A stretch of 64,000 nt of DNA from JANNBN01 sp031430595 (GCA_031430595.1 JANPBU010000031.1:62001-126000); one strand, 5' to 3'; positions 23,778-32,365 are shown, numbered from the stretch's first letter. Numbers and translations are program-made. Notes: generated from the sequence alone by a model not told the origin.

Positions 23778-24694
23778 GCCAAATCAAAGTAGTAAGTGAA
23801 CGTGGCAAATGACTTGGTGTAGACATCGACGTACATTTTCAGCCCGGTTGCATCGGCATCGGCGACGATGAAGCACACGTTTCCGGTGATTGCTGAGCCT
23901 TTAAACACATCAGAAAACCATGGCAACGGGTCCGGAAGTACCGCCGAACAGTTGCTGCCCTCGTAGGCTGTGCCAGCAGTAGAAACGGCCTTTAGCGGAA
24001 AGTCAAAGGCTGGTTGCCGCTTATCGGTGTCTCCCCCGCTATTCAGGATTGTCATGTTCACCATCACGTACCGCTGACCGGCAGTGGGCTTGTCATTGAG
24101 GTCGTTCGCTGCGAGCACTGCAGCTGTCGCATCCGAGTTGAACGAGTTAACCGTGATGTCGTAGCCGTTATCGACCGAAACTGTTGTCGTTAGGGCAACG
24201 GGCGAGTCCTTCGTGCCAAAAGATTGCACGGCTTCAGCGACCGTCGTCTCGACCGCAGGCGGCGTAACCGATGTAGGCGATCCAGTTCCGCCTAGTGCAC
24301 AATCGAGCGCAATTGCGTTGGCTTTTTCGGCCAGGGCAGGTGGGACATCGCTTTGCTTCTGTGCCTTGGTGACCTGACGGAACTCGTCACCGGTAAGGGC
24401 TTTCGCCAGCCCGTCGGTAACACAACCAGCTACCTTGTCGTCGGCGCCGCCACTCTTTACCGACTTCAGCATTGCCGCCTTATCGTCGGTTGAAATGGTG
24501 TCACCTGCTGGCGCCACGGCTGGTGCAACCTCCATCGAAGCTGCACTAGACACGGTCGTATTAGTTTCGGATGCAGGCGCTGCGGTTGTAGTCGTCGCAG
24601 GCGCATCACTTGGGGTGGAAGAACCACCGCACGCAGCGAGTACCGAGGTGATGGCTATCGACACAGCAACATTTCTCATGCGTTGTTTGTTCAT
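23774..24694 (-). CDS. Lipoprotein with C-terminal DUF4352-like domain
   Basis: A 306-residue exported lipoprotein. The signal peptide ends in the lipobox SVLAACGG, with C22 as lipidation site, followed by a Ser/Thr/Pro/Ala-rich linker. Residues 70-135 form a small helical unit (CVTDGLAKALTGDEFRQV). The C-terminal 130 residues (GYDITVNSF, then GQRYVMVNMTILNSGGD and FDFPLKAVST) follow the DUF4352 immunoglobulin-like pattern. It is the first gene of the channel operon and has a leaderless-type promoter. A sensory or ligand-binding role toward the channel is inferred only from the neighbourhood. Confidence 0.75.
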   Translation of the reverse strand: MNKQRMRNVAVSIAITSVLAACGGSSTPSDAPATTTTAAPASETNTTVSSAASMEVAPAVAPAGDTISTDDKAAMLKSVKSGGADDKVAGCVTDGLAKALTGDEFRQVTKAQKQSDVPPALAEKANAIALDCALGGTGSPTSVTPPAVETTVAEAVQSFGTKDSPVALTTTVSVDNGYDITVNSFNSDATAAVLAANDLNDKPTAGQRYVMVNMTILNSGGDTDKRQPAFDFPLKAVSTAGTAYEGSNCSAVLPDPLPWFSDVFKGSAITGNVCFIVADADATGLKMYVDVYTKSFATFTYYFDLA

Positions 24695-24700
24695 GAAGCC

Positions 24701-24706
24701 AAGGTA
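24701..24706 (-). promoter_or_regulatory. -10 hexamer TACCTT of a leaderless promoter
   Basis: On the minus strand TACCTT lies exactly six nucleotides before the lipoprotein ATG at 24694. Confidence 0.5.
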
Positions 24707-24755
24707 AGGAAACCTGACCCAACCCCGAATCAGGGAAAACCTGCAATCTTGCGAC

Positions 24756-26300
24756 TTAGCGCTTTGCCTCGCGCAAGTGAGAGGCGAGTTGCGTTCGCGA
24801 CTTCACGCCGAATCGGCGATACACGCGGCCAAGATGCGATTCAACGGTTTTCACCGACAAGAAGAGTTGCGTGGCGATCGACGCGTTGTTGTGACCCTCA
24901 AGCACGAGTGCCACAACCCGCCGTTCTGCTGCGCTGAGTACCGGTTCAGTGCCCTTGCTGATGTACGGATGAGCGTGGAGAAGACGCCGAAGGTCTCCGT
25001 GAGCCGCCATTTTTTCGTACAGGTCTCGCGCAGCCACTGCGAACGACCGAGCCCGTCGATCGCCGTGCTGCTCACAAAGATCAGCAACTACGACAAATGC
25101 GTCGGCGGCTTTCATCGAAAACGCGTCACCGCAACGTTCGAGTGATTCAGCAACTTCGATTGCGGTGTCAAGGTCATTTGACAGGACTGCGCGTGCGAGC
25201 GCGTTTGCTGCATAGTCAGGCGGATTCCCAGGAGCCAATTCGTTGAGCAACTTCGTGAACTCGGATCGGGTAGCTGGGTGTACTAAACGCGTAGCCAGCG
25301 AGGCTACCGAGAGCGCAAACATGTTGGGGTGAACGCTCGTACCCTGATCGTTGATATGGTGCCAAACATCGAGCAGTCGTTGTGCGGCACGCTCGGGGTC
25401 TTCATGGCGGTCTAGTCGAAGGCGCGCCACTGCAAGATGACCCCAACCGAGCGGCGCGCCCCGAAGCAGCGCCCGTTCTGATGACAATAAGAAATCTCGG
25501 GCGGCATCGTCATCGCCACCCCTATCGGCGATTTGGCTCAGTAAACCGTGGGCCCACACACCAATAAGCCCGCCGCTGATTGGTTCACTTCGTTCGATAG
25601 CTTGCAATGCGTGGTGTTTCGCATGGGAAAGCCGACCTCGGATCAGGTCAAGCTCACAAGAGACCAGGTGAATCAACGGTAACGCAACGCCGTACCCGGA
25701 CTGCTTCGCATGCTCGATACCGGCACCGTTTGCTTTCAAGGCCAACGTGGTTTGAGCGGCCATGAAGTGAGCCAGCGTAAGCACAAGCCACGACAGCGAA
25801 ATCAATTCGGTAGTACCCACTTCGAGTGCCATGCGGTTGGCCACGATTGCCTGTTCTACGCACTCAGAGGTTGACCCCCGCTCGAGCGACATCCAGGCCC
25901 GCATTCCGGCCAATGAGGCCAGCGTTAAGGCGTCGCCGTTCGCATTTGCTTCGACCTCGCGAACAACGTCTTCAACAGCATCAAGCCCACCAGCGCCATA
26001 GCGACTGAACGCCTCCCACATTCCAATGAGCAGTCGATCTTTGGGCGAAAGTTCACCATGATCAATCATTCGGAATTGCTGAACCGCAGGGGCGAGTCGA
26101 CCATTGAAAAGTTCGGCTCGACCCATCAGTAGATGAAGTGTTGCGAGCGAAGATGGGTCGTCGATGCGGTCGCGCAACTCTTTGCCCAATTCGATTGCCC
26201 GAGCAATCAACCCCGAATGTAGAAGGTCTCTCATCGTCTGCAGCTGCGCAGCCGGCTGGCGCTCAGCTAGCTGGTTGAGCGGTCCGGGCGTCACAGTCAT
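24756..26300 (-). CDS. LuxR-family transcriptional regulator with TPR-like N-terminus
   Basis: A 514-residue regulator. Residues about 15-430 are built of helical pairs typical of TPR repeats (LATLHLLMGRAELFNGRLAP). No Walker A motif is seen, so this is not an ATP-binding MalT/LAL protein. The C-terminal HTH is clear: LSAAERRVVALVLEGHNNAS, then LFLSVKTVESHLGRVYRRFG with the LuxR recognition helix. The ligand or partner sensed by the repeats is unknown. TATTGT lies eight bases upstream of the start. It precedes the channel operon on the same strand with a gap of about 60 bp and may control it (inference). Confidence 0.85.
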   Translation of the reverse strand: MTVTPGPLNQLAERQPAAQLQTMRDLLHSGLIARAIELGKELRDRIDDPSSLATLHLLMGRAELFNGRLAPAVQQFRMIDHGELSPKDRLLIGMWEAFSRYGAGGLDAVEDVVREVEANANGDALTLASLAGMRAWMSLERGSTSECVEQAIVANRMALEVGTTELISLSWLVLTLAHFMAAQTTLALKANGAGIEHAKQSGYGVALPLIHLVSCELDLIRGRLSHAKHHALQAIERSEPISGGLIGVWAHGLLSQIADRGGDDDAARDFLLSSERALLRGAPLGWGHLAVARLRLDRHEDPERAAQRLLDVWHHINDQGTSVHPNMFALSVASLATRLVHPATRSEFTKLLNELAPGNPPDYAANALARAVLSNDLDTAIEVAESLERCGDAFSMKAADAFVVVADLCEQHGDRRARSFAVAARDLYEKMAAHGDLRRLLHAHPYISKGTEPVLSAAERRVVALVLEGHNNASIATQLFLSVKTVESHLGRVYRRFGVKSRTQLASHLREAKR

Positions 26301-26336
26301 CTACATCGACAATACACAGCTAGATCTGAAGAAAAT

Positions 26337-26909
26337 TTACTCCGACGAAACCCATTTCGGCACCGGTCTGGGCGATGGTGAAGCGAGAGCGCTGGGTAGC
26401 TGATCAGGTTCGTCGACCAATTGAATGATCGACCGGTGTGAGGCTGGCATGAACCCTTCTGTGATTGCTTGATCAATCATAAGTGCAAAGGCATTCCAGT
26501 AGCCCTTGGTATTAAGAAGTACTACTGGCTTGTGGTGAATACCCAGCTGTGACCAGGTCAACACCTCGCACAGTTCGTCGAGGGTTCCGAAGCCGCCGGG
26601 CAACGCAACAAAACCATCTGAAACCGAAGCCATGCGCGCTTTGCGTTCGTGCATCGTGTCAACGACCTCGAGCTGAGTCAACCCGGTATGGCCTACTTCT
26701 TTGTTCAGCAGGTCTTGGGTAATGACACCATGAACGGTTCCGCCGTGGGCGAGGCACGAATCAGCGATTCGTCCCGTTAACCCAACTCGGCCACCACCGT
26801 AGGCAATACCGTGTCCGCCCAACGCCAAGACACGACCAAGGGAATCGGCCGCCTCGGCGAAGACCGGGTCGTGCCCGCTTGACGACCCGCAATACACTCC
26901 AACAATCAT
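26337..26909 (-). CDS. LOG-family protein (cytokinin riboside 5'-monophosphate phosphoribohydrolase type)
   Basis: A 190-residue Rossmann-like hydrolase that cleaves the N-glycosidic bond of nucleoside 5'-monophosphates in characterised relatives. The signature PGGFGTLDE is at 104-112, preceded by the conserved MHERKARM with R89. The N-terminal GVYCGSSSG loop and GGGRVGLTG are standard. Full family length. Bacterial substrates are usually AMP-like nucleotides or modified adenine nucleotides. It starts divergently from the secreted GDPD gene, with about 70 bp of promoter space between them. Confidence 0.88.
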   Translation of the reverse strand: MIVGVYCGSSSGHDPVFAEAADSLGRVLALGGHGIAYGGGRVGLTGRIADSCLAHGGTVHGVITQDLLNKEVGHTGLTQLEVVDTMHERKARMASVSDGFVALPGGFGTLDELCEVLTWSQLGIHHKPVVLLNTKGYWNAFALMIDQAITEGFMPASHRSIIQLVDEPDQLPSALASPSPRPVPKWVSSE

Positions 26910-26967
26910 GTAGTGACCCTAACGGTCGAAGTTTCGCGAGGCGAGCGAGTTCTCATATTGTCACTTG

Positions 26968-26973
26968 TACAGT
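26968..26973 (+). promoter_or_regulatory. -10 hexamer TACAGT for the secreted GDPD gene
   Basis: TACAGT lies seven nucleotides before the ATG at 26981. GAGG within the gap may instead act as a short ribosome-binding site. Confidence 0.4.
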
Positions 26974-26980
26974 GAGGTTC

Positions 26981-27883
26981 ATGCGTTTCACATCGACACG
27001 GGCTCTTGAAGTGTTGCTCGCCGGGGCGTTCGTGGTGCTGCTCGTCTCCCCCGTTGGAGGGCTTTCAATACAGCCAGCGAGTGCGGTGAATCCATTCCGC
27101 TCGAATCGAACCTTGGTCATCCCGCATGGCGGCGGCGACGGGCTGTTTCCGGAAAACACCATGCTTGCTTATGTGAAGACCATGGCCATGGGCGCCGACG
27201 TCGTCGATGTTGACGTTCGCAGAACCAAAGATGGTGTTCTCGTTGCGTTTCACGATGCGTCGGTTGCGCGTACCACCGGAAAAACCGGAACCGTAAGCAC
27301 GATGACGTTTGCCGACCTTTCGAAGCTTGATGCCGGGTGGTCATTCACCGTGGGAAAAACAAACCCGTATCGAAACAAGGGCGTGACGGTTCCGTCACTC
27401 GAATCGATTTTGAAACGGTTTCCGAAAGCCCTCCTCTCGCTTGACTTGAAAGATGAGTCAAAAGAAATGAATGCCCCGCTCTGCAATCTATTGACCAAAT
27501 ATCGCCGAACCAATGACGTGTTCGTCGGCTCAAACAACGATGCGCAAGTTTTGCAGTTTCGGGTGCTGTGTCCGACGGTGCGAACCAGCGCCACGATGGT
27601 CGACGTATACGCATCGCAAGACGCTCGAGCATCGAATGACGACAACTTTGTCCCGGCGGTTACCGTTGACCAACCTCCGTACCGGATTGGCGATAAAACA
27701 TTGGTAGACGCTGCGTCGCTTGCGTGGGCTCATGCTCATGGTGTGGCGATCTTGACCTGGGTAGTCAACGACCCAAAAGACATGCAGCACCTCGTCGATA
27801 TTGGTGTCGATGGTATCTACACAGCGTATCCAGATCGACTGCTAAAGATCCATAACCGAAGTCAACAGGCAACCAAAAAGTAG
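26981..27883 (+). CDS. Secreted glycerophosphodiester phosphodiesterase family protein
   Basis: A 300-residue GDPD-fold enzyme that would release glycerol 3-phosphate from phosphodiesters outside the cytoplasm. The signal peptide begins RFTSTRALEVLLAGAFVVLL, with cleavage likely near PASA (residues 31-34). Catalytic landmarks are IPHGGGDGLFPENT, DVDVRRTKDGVLVAFHD (metal ligands and the second catalytic His) and LDLKDESKE. The C-terminal GVAILTWVVNDPKDMQ and GVDGIYTAYPDRL complete the barrel. The ATG at 26981 is the start that leads directly into the signal peptide. A cytoplasmic paralogue lies at 52934-53665. Confidence 0.85.
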   Translation: MRFTSTRALEVLLAGAFVVLLVSPVGGLSIQPASAVNPFRSNRTLVIPHGGGDGLFPENTMLAYVKTMAMGADVVDVDVRRTKDGVLVAFHDASVARTTGKTGTVSTMTFADLSKLDAGWSFTVGKTNPYRNKGVTVPSLESILKRFPKALLSLDLKDESKEMNAPLCNLLTKYRRTNDVFVGSNNDAQVLQFRVLCPTVRTSATMVDVYASQDARASNDDNFVPAVTVDQPPYRIGDKTLVDAASLAWAHAHGVAILTWVVNDPKDMQHLVDIGVDGIYTAYPDRLLKIHNRSQQATKK

Positions 27884-27894
27884 ATTTAGGCCTT

Positions 27895-28389
27895 TCACCG
27901 CTTCGCTAGTGGTGCAAACACTGCGGCGGTAACGATGGCCAAGTCTTCAGCGGTTAGTTCGATATCAAGGCCTCGACGTCCGCCGCTCACAAAGATCGTG
28001 TCAAACAGAATTGCGTCTTCGTCGATCACGGTTCGCAACTGTTTTCGTTGGCCAATTGGGCTAATACCCCCCACCACGTAACCGGTCACTCGTTCTGCTT
28101 CAGTGGCCGACGTCATCACTGCACGCTTTGCGCCAACCGCAAGCGCTAGCGCTTTGAGATCGAGCTGAGCGTCAACGGGAACCACAGCAACCACGACTTC
28201 GATATGCCCCGATGATGTTTCAACCGACGCAAGTAACGTCTTATGGACCCTCGATGGCTCTACACCAAGGGCCATAGCAGCCTCTACACCGTACGCTTTG
28301 GTTCCTGCTTCGTGGTGATACTCAACTACTCGATGCGCAATTTGAGCAATCGAAAGCGCTTCGGTTGCTCGTGTTACTTTGCCGCTCAC
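27895..28389 (-). CDS. ybaK: Cys-tRNA(Pro) deacylase YbaK/EbsC
   Basis: A 164-residue editing-domain protein. The YbaK pattern is clear: the key lysine in VHKTLLASV, VDAQLDLKALALAVGAKRA, and YVVGGISPIGQRKQLRTVID, which holds the GxxPxG active-site loop. It hydrolyses Cys-tRNA(Pro) formed by prolyl-tRNA synthetase error. Two adjacent GTG codons are candidate starts; the second (28389) is preferred because TAGCCT lies exactly six bases upstream. It is convergent with the GDPD gene. Confidence 0.88.
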   Translation of the reverse strand: MSGKVTRATEALSIAQIAHRVVEYHHEAGTKAYGVEAAMALGVEPSRVHKTLLASVETSSGHIEVVVAVVPVDAQLDLKALALAVGAKRAVMTSATEAERVTGYVVGGISPIGQRKQLRTVIDEDAILFDTIFVSGGRRGLDIELTAEDLAIVTAAVFAPLAKR

Positions 28390-28395
28390 CACTCA

Positions 28396-28401
28396 AGGCT
28401 A
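28396..28401 (-). promoter_or_regulatory. -10 hexamer TAGCCT of a leaderless promoter
   Basis: TAGCCT on the minus strand is six nucleotides before the second of two GTG codons of ybaK and helps choose that start. Confidence 0.5.
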
Positions 28402-28483
28402 GTTGCGGATTTCCAGATTTCGTCTAAAGAGATGGCGACAACCGACGTTTCACGGGTAAAGGTAAGGAGTTGAGTAGCCAAAG

Positions 28484-28495
28484 TTGGGTACCCAA
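28484..28495. promoter_or_regulatory. 12-bp perfect palindrome upstream of a membrane protein gene
   Basis: TTGGGTACCCAA lies 19 bp upstream of the ATG at 28515. It may be an operator, but chance is possible. Confidence 0.3.
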
Positions 28496-28514
28496 AGCGA
28501 ACAGGCAACCTTTG

Positions 28515-29060
28515 ATGACAACGACAACGAAAGAACGTACTCCCCTACTGGTCGAAAATACTGGCCTTCGAATCGGTGAGATGAACCACGCTGTCGATGG
28601 TCACGACAACGCTTCACTTTTTGTGGCCTATCTCGACTTTCTCGCTGAGTTACGATCCGCAAGCCCGTCAGTAGGTTCGCTGCGAACCACCGATATCGAG
28701 GTCCTCGCCCAAGTTACCGGCTTGACGCACGATCATGTTCGCTGGCAGCTGCAACGATTCTTGACTGCTCAGCGCCCGAAGCGACTGACGCGTCGAGCTC
28801 GTGCCGGGGTGTTCGCTACTTTCGGTGTGGCAATTTTGGGCGGTGCCTTGGCGCTTGCGTCTGTCATCTCGGCTTCGGCCGCTGACGGAACCACCACCGA
28901 AGCCAAGCCTCGCCTCGAAATCGGCTTTGGATCAGTCATTGACCGATCAGAAACCCCGCCACCTACGGTTCAGATTGGCAGTGCGCTTACGATCGAACGC
29001 AGCGACGAAGCCCCCACTACGCCGGTGGAAATCGGTACGGCGCTGGTGTTCGAAAGCTAA
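28515..29060 (+). CDS. Hypothetical single-pass membrane protein with repeated C-terminal motif
   Basis: A 181-residue protein that I do not recognise. Residues 20-95 are helical and may form a small helix-turn-helix-like unit (LRTTDIEVLAQVTGLTHDHV). A membrane helix follows at about 100-122 (VFATFGVAILGGALALAS). The extracytoplasmic C-terminus holds three copies of a short unit with the core (V/L)xIGxxLxIERS, separated by Pro/Thr-rich spacers. The ATG at 28515 is preferred over an upstream TTG. It is convergent with the zinc-finger gene at 29062. Confidence 0.55.
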   Translation: MTTTTKERTPLLVENTGLRIGEMNHAVDGHDNASLFVAYLDFLAELRSASPSVGSLRTTDIEVLAQVTGLTHDHVRWQLQRFLTAQRPKRLTRRARAGVFATFGVAILGGALALASVISASAADGTTTEAKPRLEIGFGSVIDRSETPPPTVQIGSALTIERSDEAPTTPVEIGTALVFES

Positions 29061-29061
29061 C

Positions 29062-29433
29062 CTATTTTGACGAAAGAGTGACCGGTCGTGCAGCCGCGAG
29101 TAACCAGCCAAGCGCGTCTCTGAGTTCTTGCCCGGTGGCTTGAGACCATTCGGCGCCAAGATCAGCTTCGATATCAGTAATGGCACATTCGAGAACATAA
29201 ATCCGATCTTGCAGGTCATCGAGTTCAGAGCGAGTGACGATAAGCATTCGTTCGTCGAGACCGTGAGCCGCAGCCCGGGCCCTTGATTCAAAGTCGCGTT
29301 GTCGACAACTTCGTTTGCAGTATTCGCGCGGCCGACCGCGAGTCGGCTGCTGAATCATGCGACGACACCATCGACAGAGCACCCGCCGAGCGGCCTCGAT
29401 GGGCTCGTCTAACGCTGTTACCGGCTGGGTCAC
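29062..29433 (-). CDS. Small protein with N-terminal zinc-binding cysteine motif
   Basis: A 123-residue protein. VLCRWCRRM and EYCKRSCRQRDFESR give a C-x2-C plus C-x3-C set within residues 18-45 with many arginines, likely a structural zinc site that could bind nucleic acid. The rest is a helical, partly coiled region (RSELDDLQDRIYVLECAITD). No enzyme motif is present. The GTG at 29433 is preferred over the TTG two codons earlier because TAGCTT is exactly six bases upstream of it. Function unknown. Confidence 0.6.
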   Translation of the reverse strand: MTQPVTALDEPIEAARRVLCRWCRRMIQQPTRGRPREYCKRSCRQRDFESRARAAAHGLDERMLIVTRSELDDLQDRIYVLECAITDIEADLGAEWSQATGQELRDALGWLLAAARPVTLSSK

Positions 29434-29439
29434 CCCCAA

Positions 29440-29445
29440 AAGCTA
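29440..29445 (-). promoter_or_regulatory. -10 hexamer TAGCTT of a leaderless promoter
   Basis: TAGCTT on the minus strand is six nucleotides before the GTG at 29433. Confidence 0.5.
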
Positions 29446-29483
29446 GATCGTGGGATTGGCCAAACGACTGATCCCCGGTTGCA

Positions 29484-29499
29484 GCCCCGAATTCGGGGC
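29484..29499. promoter_or_regulatory. 16-bp perfect palindrome upstream of the cyclic-nucleotide-binding-domain gene
   Basis: GCCCCGAATTCGGGGC ends 11 bp before the ATG at 29511, between two divergent genes. A dimeric regulator site is a reasonable inference; the regulator is unknown. Confidence 0.45.
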
Positions 29500-29510
29500 A
29501 AGATGGTGGT

Positions 29511-30332
29511 ATGCCCGATTCGACACTTCCTATTCCTAACGATCAGCTACTTGACGAACTGATCGCCGGTAACCGAACCTGGGGTGCGCCGAACGATCGA
29601 ACAGGGTTTGTTGACGCAGCACTTGTTCGGGTGTGTAGGGCGCTCGACAGTGTCGCAGCAGCTCTGGCCGTCGGGTCAAAACGCGCAACAAAACGGACGG
29701 TCGATATCTCGACGTCGGCTGCGAGCCTGTTGAGCTTTACGATCGATACGTCGGGTCATTGGGCGTTCGACTCTGCATTGTGGACTGACGCCGGGCGAAC
29801 TCAATCATCAACGTTGCTTCGCCCGACGCTGCGAGGCATCGCCCGCGCCACCCGCCCGAATCATTCTGTCGCCCTCGCCGAGTTGGTCACTGACGTTGAC
29901 CTGATCTGTGCACAGATCATCGCCGAAACTGGTGTGGTTGTGCGTTCTTCTGCTCGATCGGTCGAGTCATCCGTCGACGAACTTCTGAATCAACGCTTTT
30001 CTATTTCGGGCCACGACCTCGAGGGCTTGCGAAAACTTGGTGACCCAATAGATGTCGCAGCTGGGGTCTCGTTCATTACTTCGGGGGCCAAGGGTCGCGA
30101 GCTGTTCTTTGTTCTTGACGGGGTTGTAGAGGTACTTACGGAAGGTGCCAAACGCCATATCCGTTTGCTGGCTGGTTCGGTCGTGGGTGAACAAGCAGTA
30201 CTTCGAGGTGAAACACGTTCTGCGACGGTGCGGTGTGTGACTGACACATTGCTGTTCGTGGTTCCAGATCATTGCGTCGATGACCTACCAGTAAATGTTC
30301 GGGCATTGCTGGGGCGCAAAGTCATTTCGTGA
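29511..30332 (+). CDS. Protein with C-terminal cyclic nucleotide-binding (CAP_ED) domain
   Basis: A 273-residue protein. Residues 170-265 have the CAP_ED beta-roll: ISFITSGAKGRELFFVLDG-like strands (written here only in part), HIRLLAGSVVGEQAVLRGETRS matching the phosphate-binding cassette GExxxLxGxxRS, and LLFVVPD. The first 160 residues are helical and unassigned. There is no C-terminal HTH, so it is not a Crp-type repressor or activator by itself. The canonical arginine in ETRSATV is present, so cAMP or cGMP binding is possible. The EamA gene follows 6 bp later. Confidence 0.7.
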   Translation: MPDSTLPIPNDQLLDELIAGNRTWGAPNDRTGFVDAALVRVCRALDSVAAALAVGSKRATKRTVDISTSAASLLSFTIDTSGHWAFDSALWTDAGRTQSSTLLRPTLRGIARATRPNHSVALAELVTDVDLICAQIIAETGVVVRSSARSVESSVDELLNQRFSISGHDLEGLRKLGDPIDVAAGVSFITSGAKGRELFFVLDGVVEVLTEGAKRHIRLLAGSVVGEQAVLRGETRSATVRCVTDTLLFVVPDHCVDDLPVNVRALLGRKVIS

Positions 30333-30338
30333 TGCCCC

Positions 30339-31205
30339 GTGGATAGCGTGAATCAGAACACTCAACCTATAGGTCGCGTATCAGCCGTTCCCGTCGAAGC
30401 GCTGTTTATTCTCAGTGCTATTTCGCAATACTCGGGTGCAATCATCGCCAAGCGCCTGTTTGACGAAGTGAGCCCGTCAACGGTGGCGGTCATCCGGGTT
30501 GCTTCCGCTGCTGCGGTTCTCGCGTGTGTTGGAAAAGTGTGGCGTCGTCGCTGGACGAGGGTCGACCTCATTTCAGCAGCGGTGTTCGGTGTCGCAACCG
30601 CCGCAATGAATCTTTTCTTTTACCTTGCCCTTGAACGTATTGATCTTGGCATTGGTGTTGCCATCGAGTTCATAGGTCCAATTACGGTTGCCGCCACGCG
30701 AACCCGGTCGCGTCGCAATTGGGTCGCACTACTTTCAGCAACGTCGGGTGTGATGGTGCTTGCCGGTTTAGAACTGAACGGCGGTGACCCGCTTGGCCTG
30801 TTCTTTATGCTCTGTGCGTCAGCTTGTTGGGCCACGTACATTGTGATGGGTTCGAAGTTGTCGGCGAAACAGGGTGGCATCCAAAGTTTGGGCCTTGGTC
30901 TCATCATGGGGGCGTTTGTTGTGCTTCCATTTGGTAGCAGCGACCTCTCAAAGGTGTTTTCTTCAGGCAACCTCGTTGTTCGGTGTGTCGCTGTAGGAAT
31001 GTTGTCGACCGCACTGGCCTATGGCATCGATCAAATCGTCTTGAAAAGAATGCCGACGAGACGTTTCGCGTTGATGTCAGCGCTTTTGCCGGTGGTTGCA
31101 TTGATTGGCGGAATTCTATTTCTAGGGGAACGGCCAACCCTTCTCGACGGTTTGGGTGTATCGCTCGTACTGGTCGGTGTCGCTATCCAAGAACGAACGA
31201 CATGA
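30339..31205 (+). CDS. EamA/DMT-family transporter (RhtA-like)
   Basis: A 288-residue inner-membrane exporter with about ten hydrophobic segments in two EamA repeats (for example VAVIRVASAAAVLACVGKVW and GVMVLAGLELNGGDPLGLFF). The segments IDLGIGVAIEFIGPITVA and VALIGGILFLGERPTLLDGL are typical of RhtA-type threonine/homoserine exporters. Export of amino acids or other metabolites is inferred. The GTG at 30339 is used; another GTG lies three codons on. Its stop overlaps the next start (ATGA), linking it to the sensor kinase. Confidence 0.82.
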   Translation: MDSVNQNTQPIGRVSAVPVEALFILSAISQYSGAIIAKRLFDEVSPSTVAVIRVASAAAVLACVGKVWRRRWTRVDLISAAVFGVATAAMNLFFYLALERIDLGIGVAIEFIGPITVAATRTRSRRNWVALLSATSGVMVLAGLELNGGDPLGLFFMLCASACWATYIVMGSKLSAKQGGIQSLGLGLIMGAFVVLPFGSSDLSKVFSSGNLVVRCVAVGMLSTALAYGIDQIVLKRMPTRRFALMSALLPVVALIGGILFLGERPTLLDGLGVSLVLVGVAIQERTT

Positions 31206-32365
31206 ACCGAATTTGGTCGCAGCCAGCGGCTCGGCGCGAACCGCTTCCAACCGAGCGAACCCTTCTGCAAGGTGTTGCGGTTGCTCGCTGGGCGGGTTGG
31301 GGTTGGGTGGCCATCACGACGGTGATTCAGCGTTCTGACCTACGACGACCAATAGTTGCCTACATCTTAGTGATTGGTGCCCTGCTGCTTTGCGCTGTCA
31401 GTTCTTGGATGCTGAGCAAAGCGCCGCACTGGGTGTTATCGAAACGAGTTGCAGTCTTTGAACTGACATTCGGTGCGCTTATGATTATCGCTGACGGATG
31501 GGTATTCACGAACAACCACAATTTCGTTGGCGGTCAGAGTCTTTCTGGCAGTGGTCCACTTGTTGCCGCACTGGCTGCTTCAGCCGTACTCGGCTTTCGA
31601 ATTGGTGCACCGCTTGCTATGTTGATGGGTGCCACCCGGGTGATTGGTGGAATTGCAAACGGTATGAACTCTGTCGACGCCTGGACGACCGACCGGCTGC
31701 TTTCGGTAGCGGCTACCGTCGTGCAGTTCGGCATCGCTGCACTTATGTTTGGCTTAGTGACCCAACAGCTGCGCCTAGTAGAAACGGAAGTACTGACTCG
31801 AAGAGCACGAGATGAGGTGGCATCGACTCTCCACGATGGCGTGTTGCAAACCCTGGCTTTGGTCGCCCGGCGCACCACAACGTCAGACCCTGAGCTGGCT
31901 GCCGAAGCACGGGCAAGCGACCGTGAACTTCGACGGTGGCTGTTTCACGGGGCATCAACGTCGAATGACCGATCACATGATGGTCTTGAGGCTGCGCTTC
32001 GCCACGCAGCAGACCATGTAATGCGAACATATGATCTTCATGTGAGTGTGTCGGTGGTGACAGACGATGACGGTCACTCCCCCGCAACTGAGGTGATTGC
32101 TGCGATTGCAGGGGCAACGAGAGAATGCCTCACGAACGCCGCAAAACATGCCGAAGCTACAAAGGTGATTGTGTTCTCAGAGGATTACGACGGTGTCGTC
32201 TACGTATCGATCCGTGATGATGGCAAAGGGTTCGACCCGTCAGTGGTCACTGATCGGGCTGGTATTGCTGGATCAGTTAAACGGCGAATAGCCGATATTG
32301 GAGGACGCGTGACGATTGACAGTAAGCCAGGCTCTGGAACAGAGGTGCAGCTATGGAGCCGCTAG
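31202..32365 (+). CDS. Membrane sensor histidine kinase of the NarL-partner type (MacS-like)
   Basis: A 387-residue kinase. Residues about 25-180 contain several membrane helices (RWAGWGWVAITTVI, then AYILVIGALLLCAVSSWML and others), so the sensor is membrane-integral. The HisKA_3 phospho-acceptor is in STLHDGVLQTLALVARR. The ATPase domain shows ATRECLTNAAKHA and VSIRDDGKGFDP. The C-terminal GSGTEVQLW ends the fold. The ATG at 31202 overlaps the EamA stop. It overlaps the response regulator start by 13 bp, and that regulator is its partner. The signal is unknown. Confidence 0.85.
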   Translation: MNRIWSQPAARREPLPTERTLLQGVAVARWAGWGWVAITTVIQRSDLRRPIVAYILVIGALLLCAVSSWMLSKAPHWVLSKRVAVFELTFGALMIIADGWVFTNNHNFVGGQSLSGSGPLVAALAASAVLGFRIGAPLAMLMGATRVIGGIANGMNSVDAWTTDRLLSVAATVVQFGIAALMFGLVTQQLRLVETEVLTRRARDEVASTLHDGVLQTLALVARRTTTSDPELAAEARASDRELRRWLFHGASTSNDRSHDGLEAALRHAADHVMRTYDLHVSVSVVTDDDGHSPATEVIAAIAGATRECLTNAAKHAEATKVIVFSEDYDGVVYVSIRDDGKGFDPSVVTDRAGIAGSVKRRIADIGGRVTIDSKPGSGTEVQLWSR

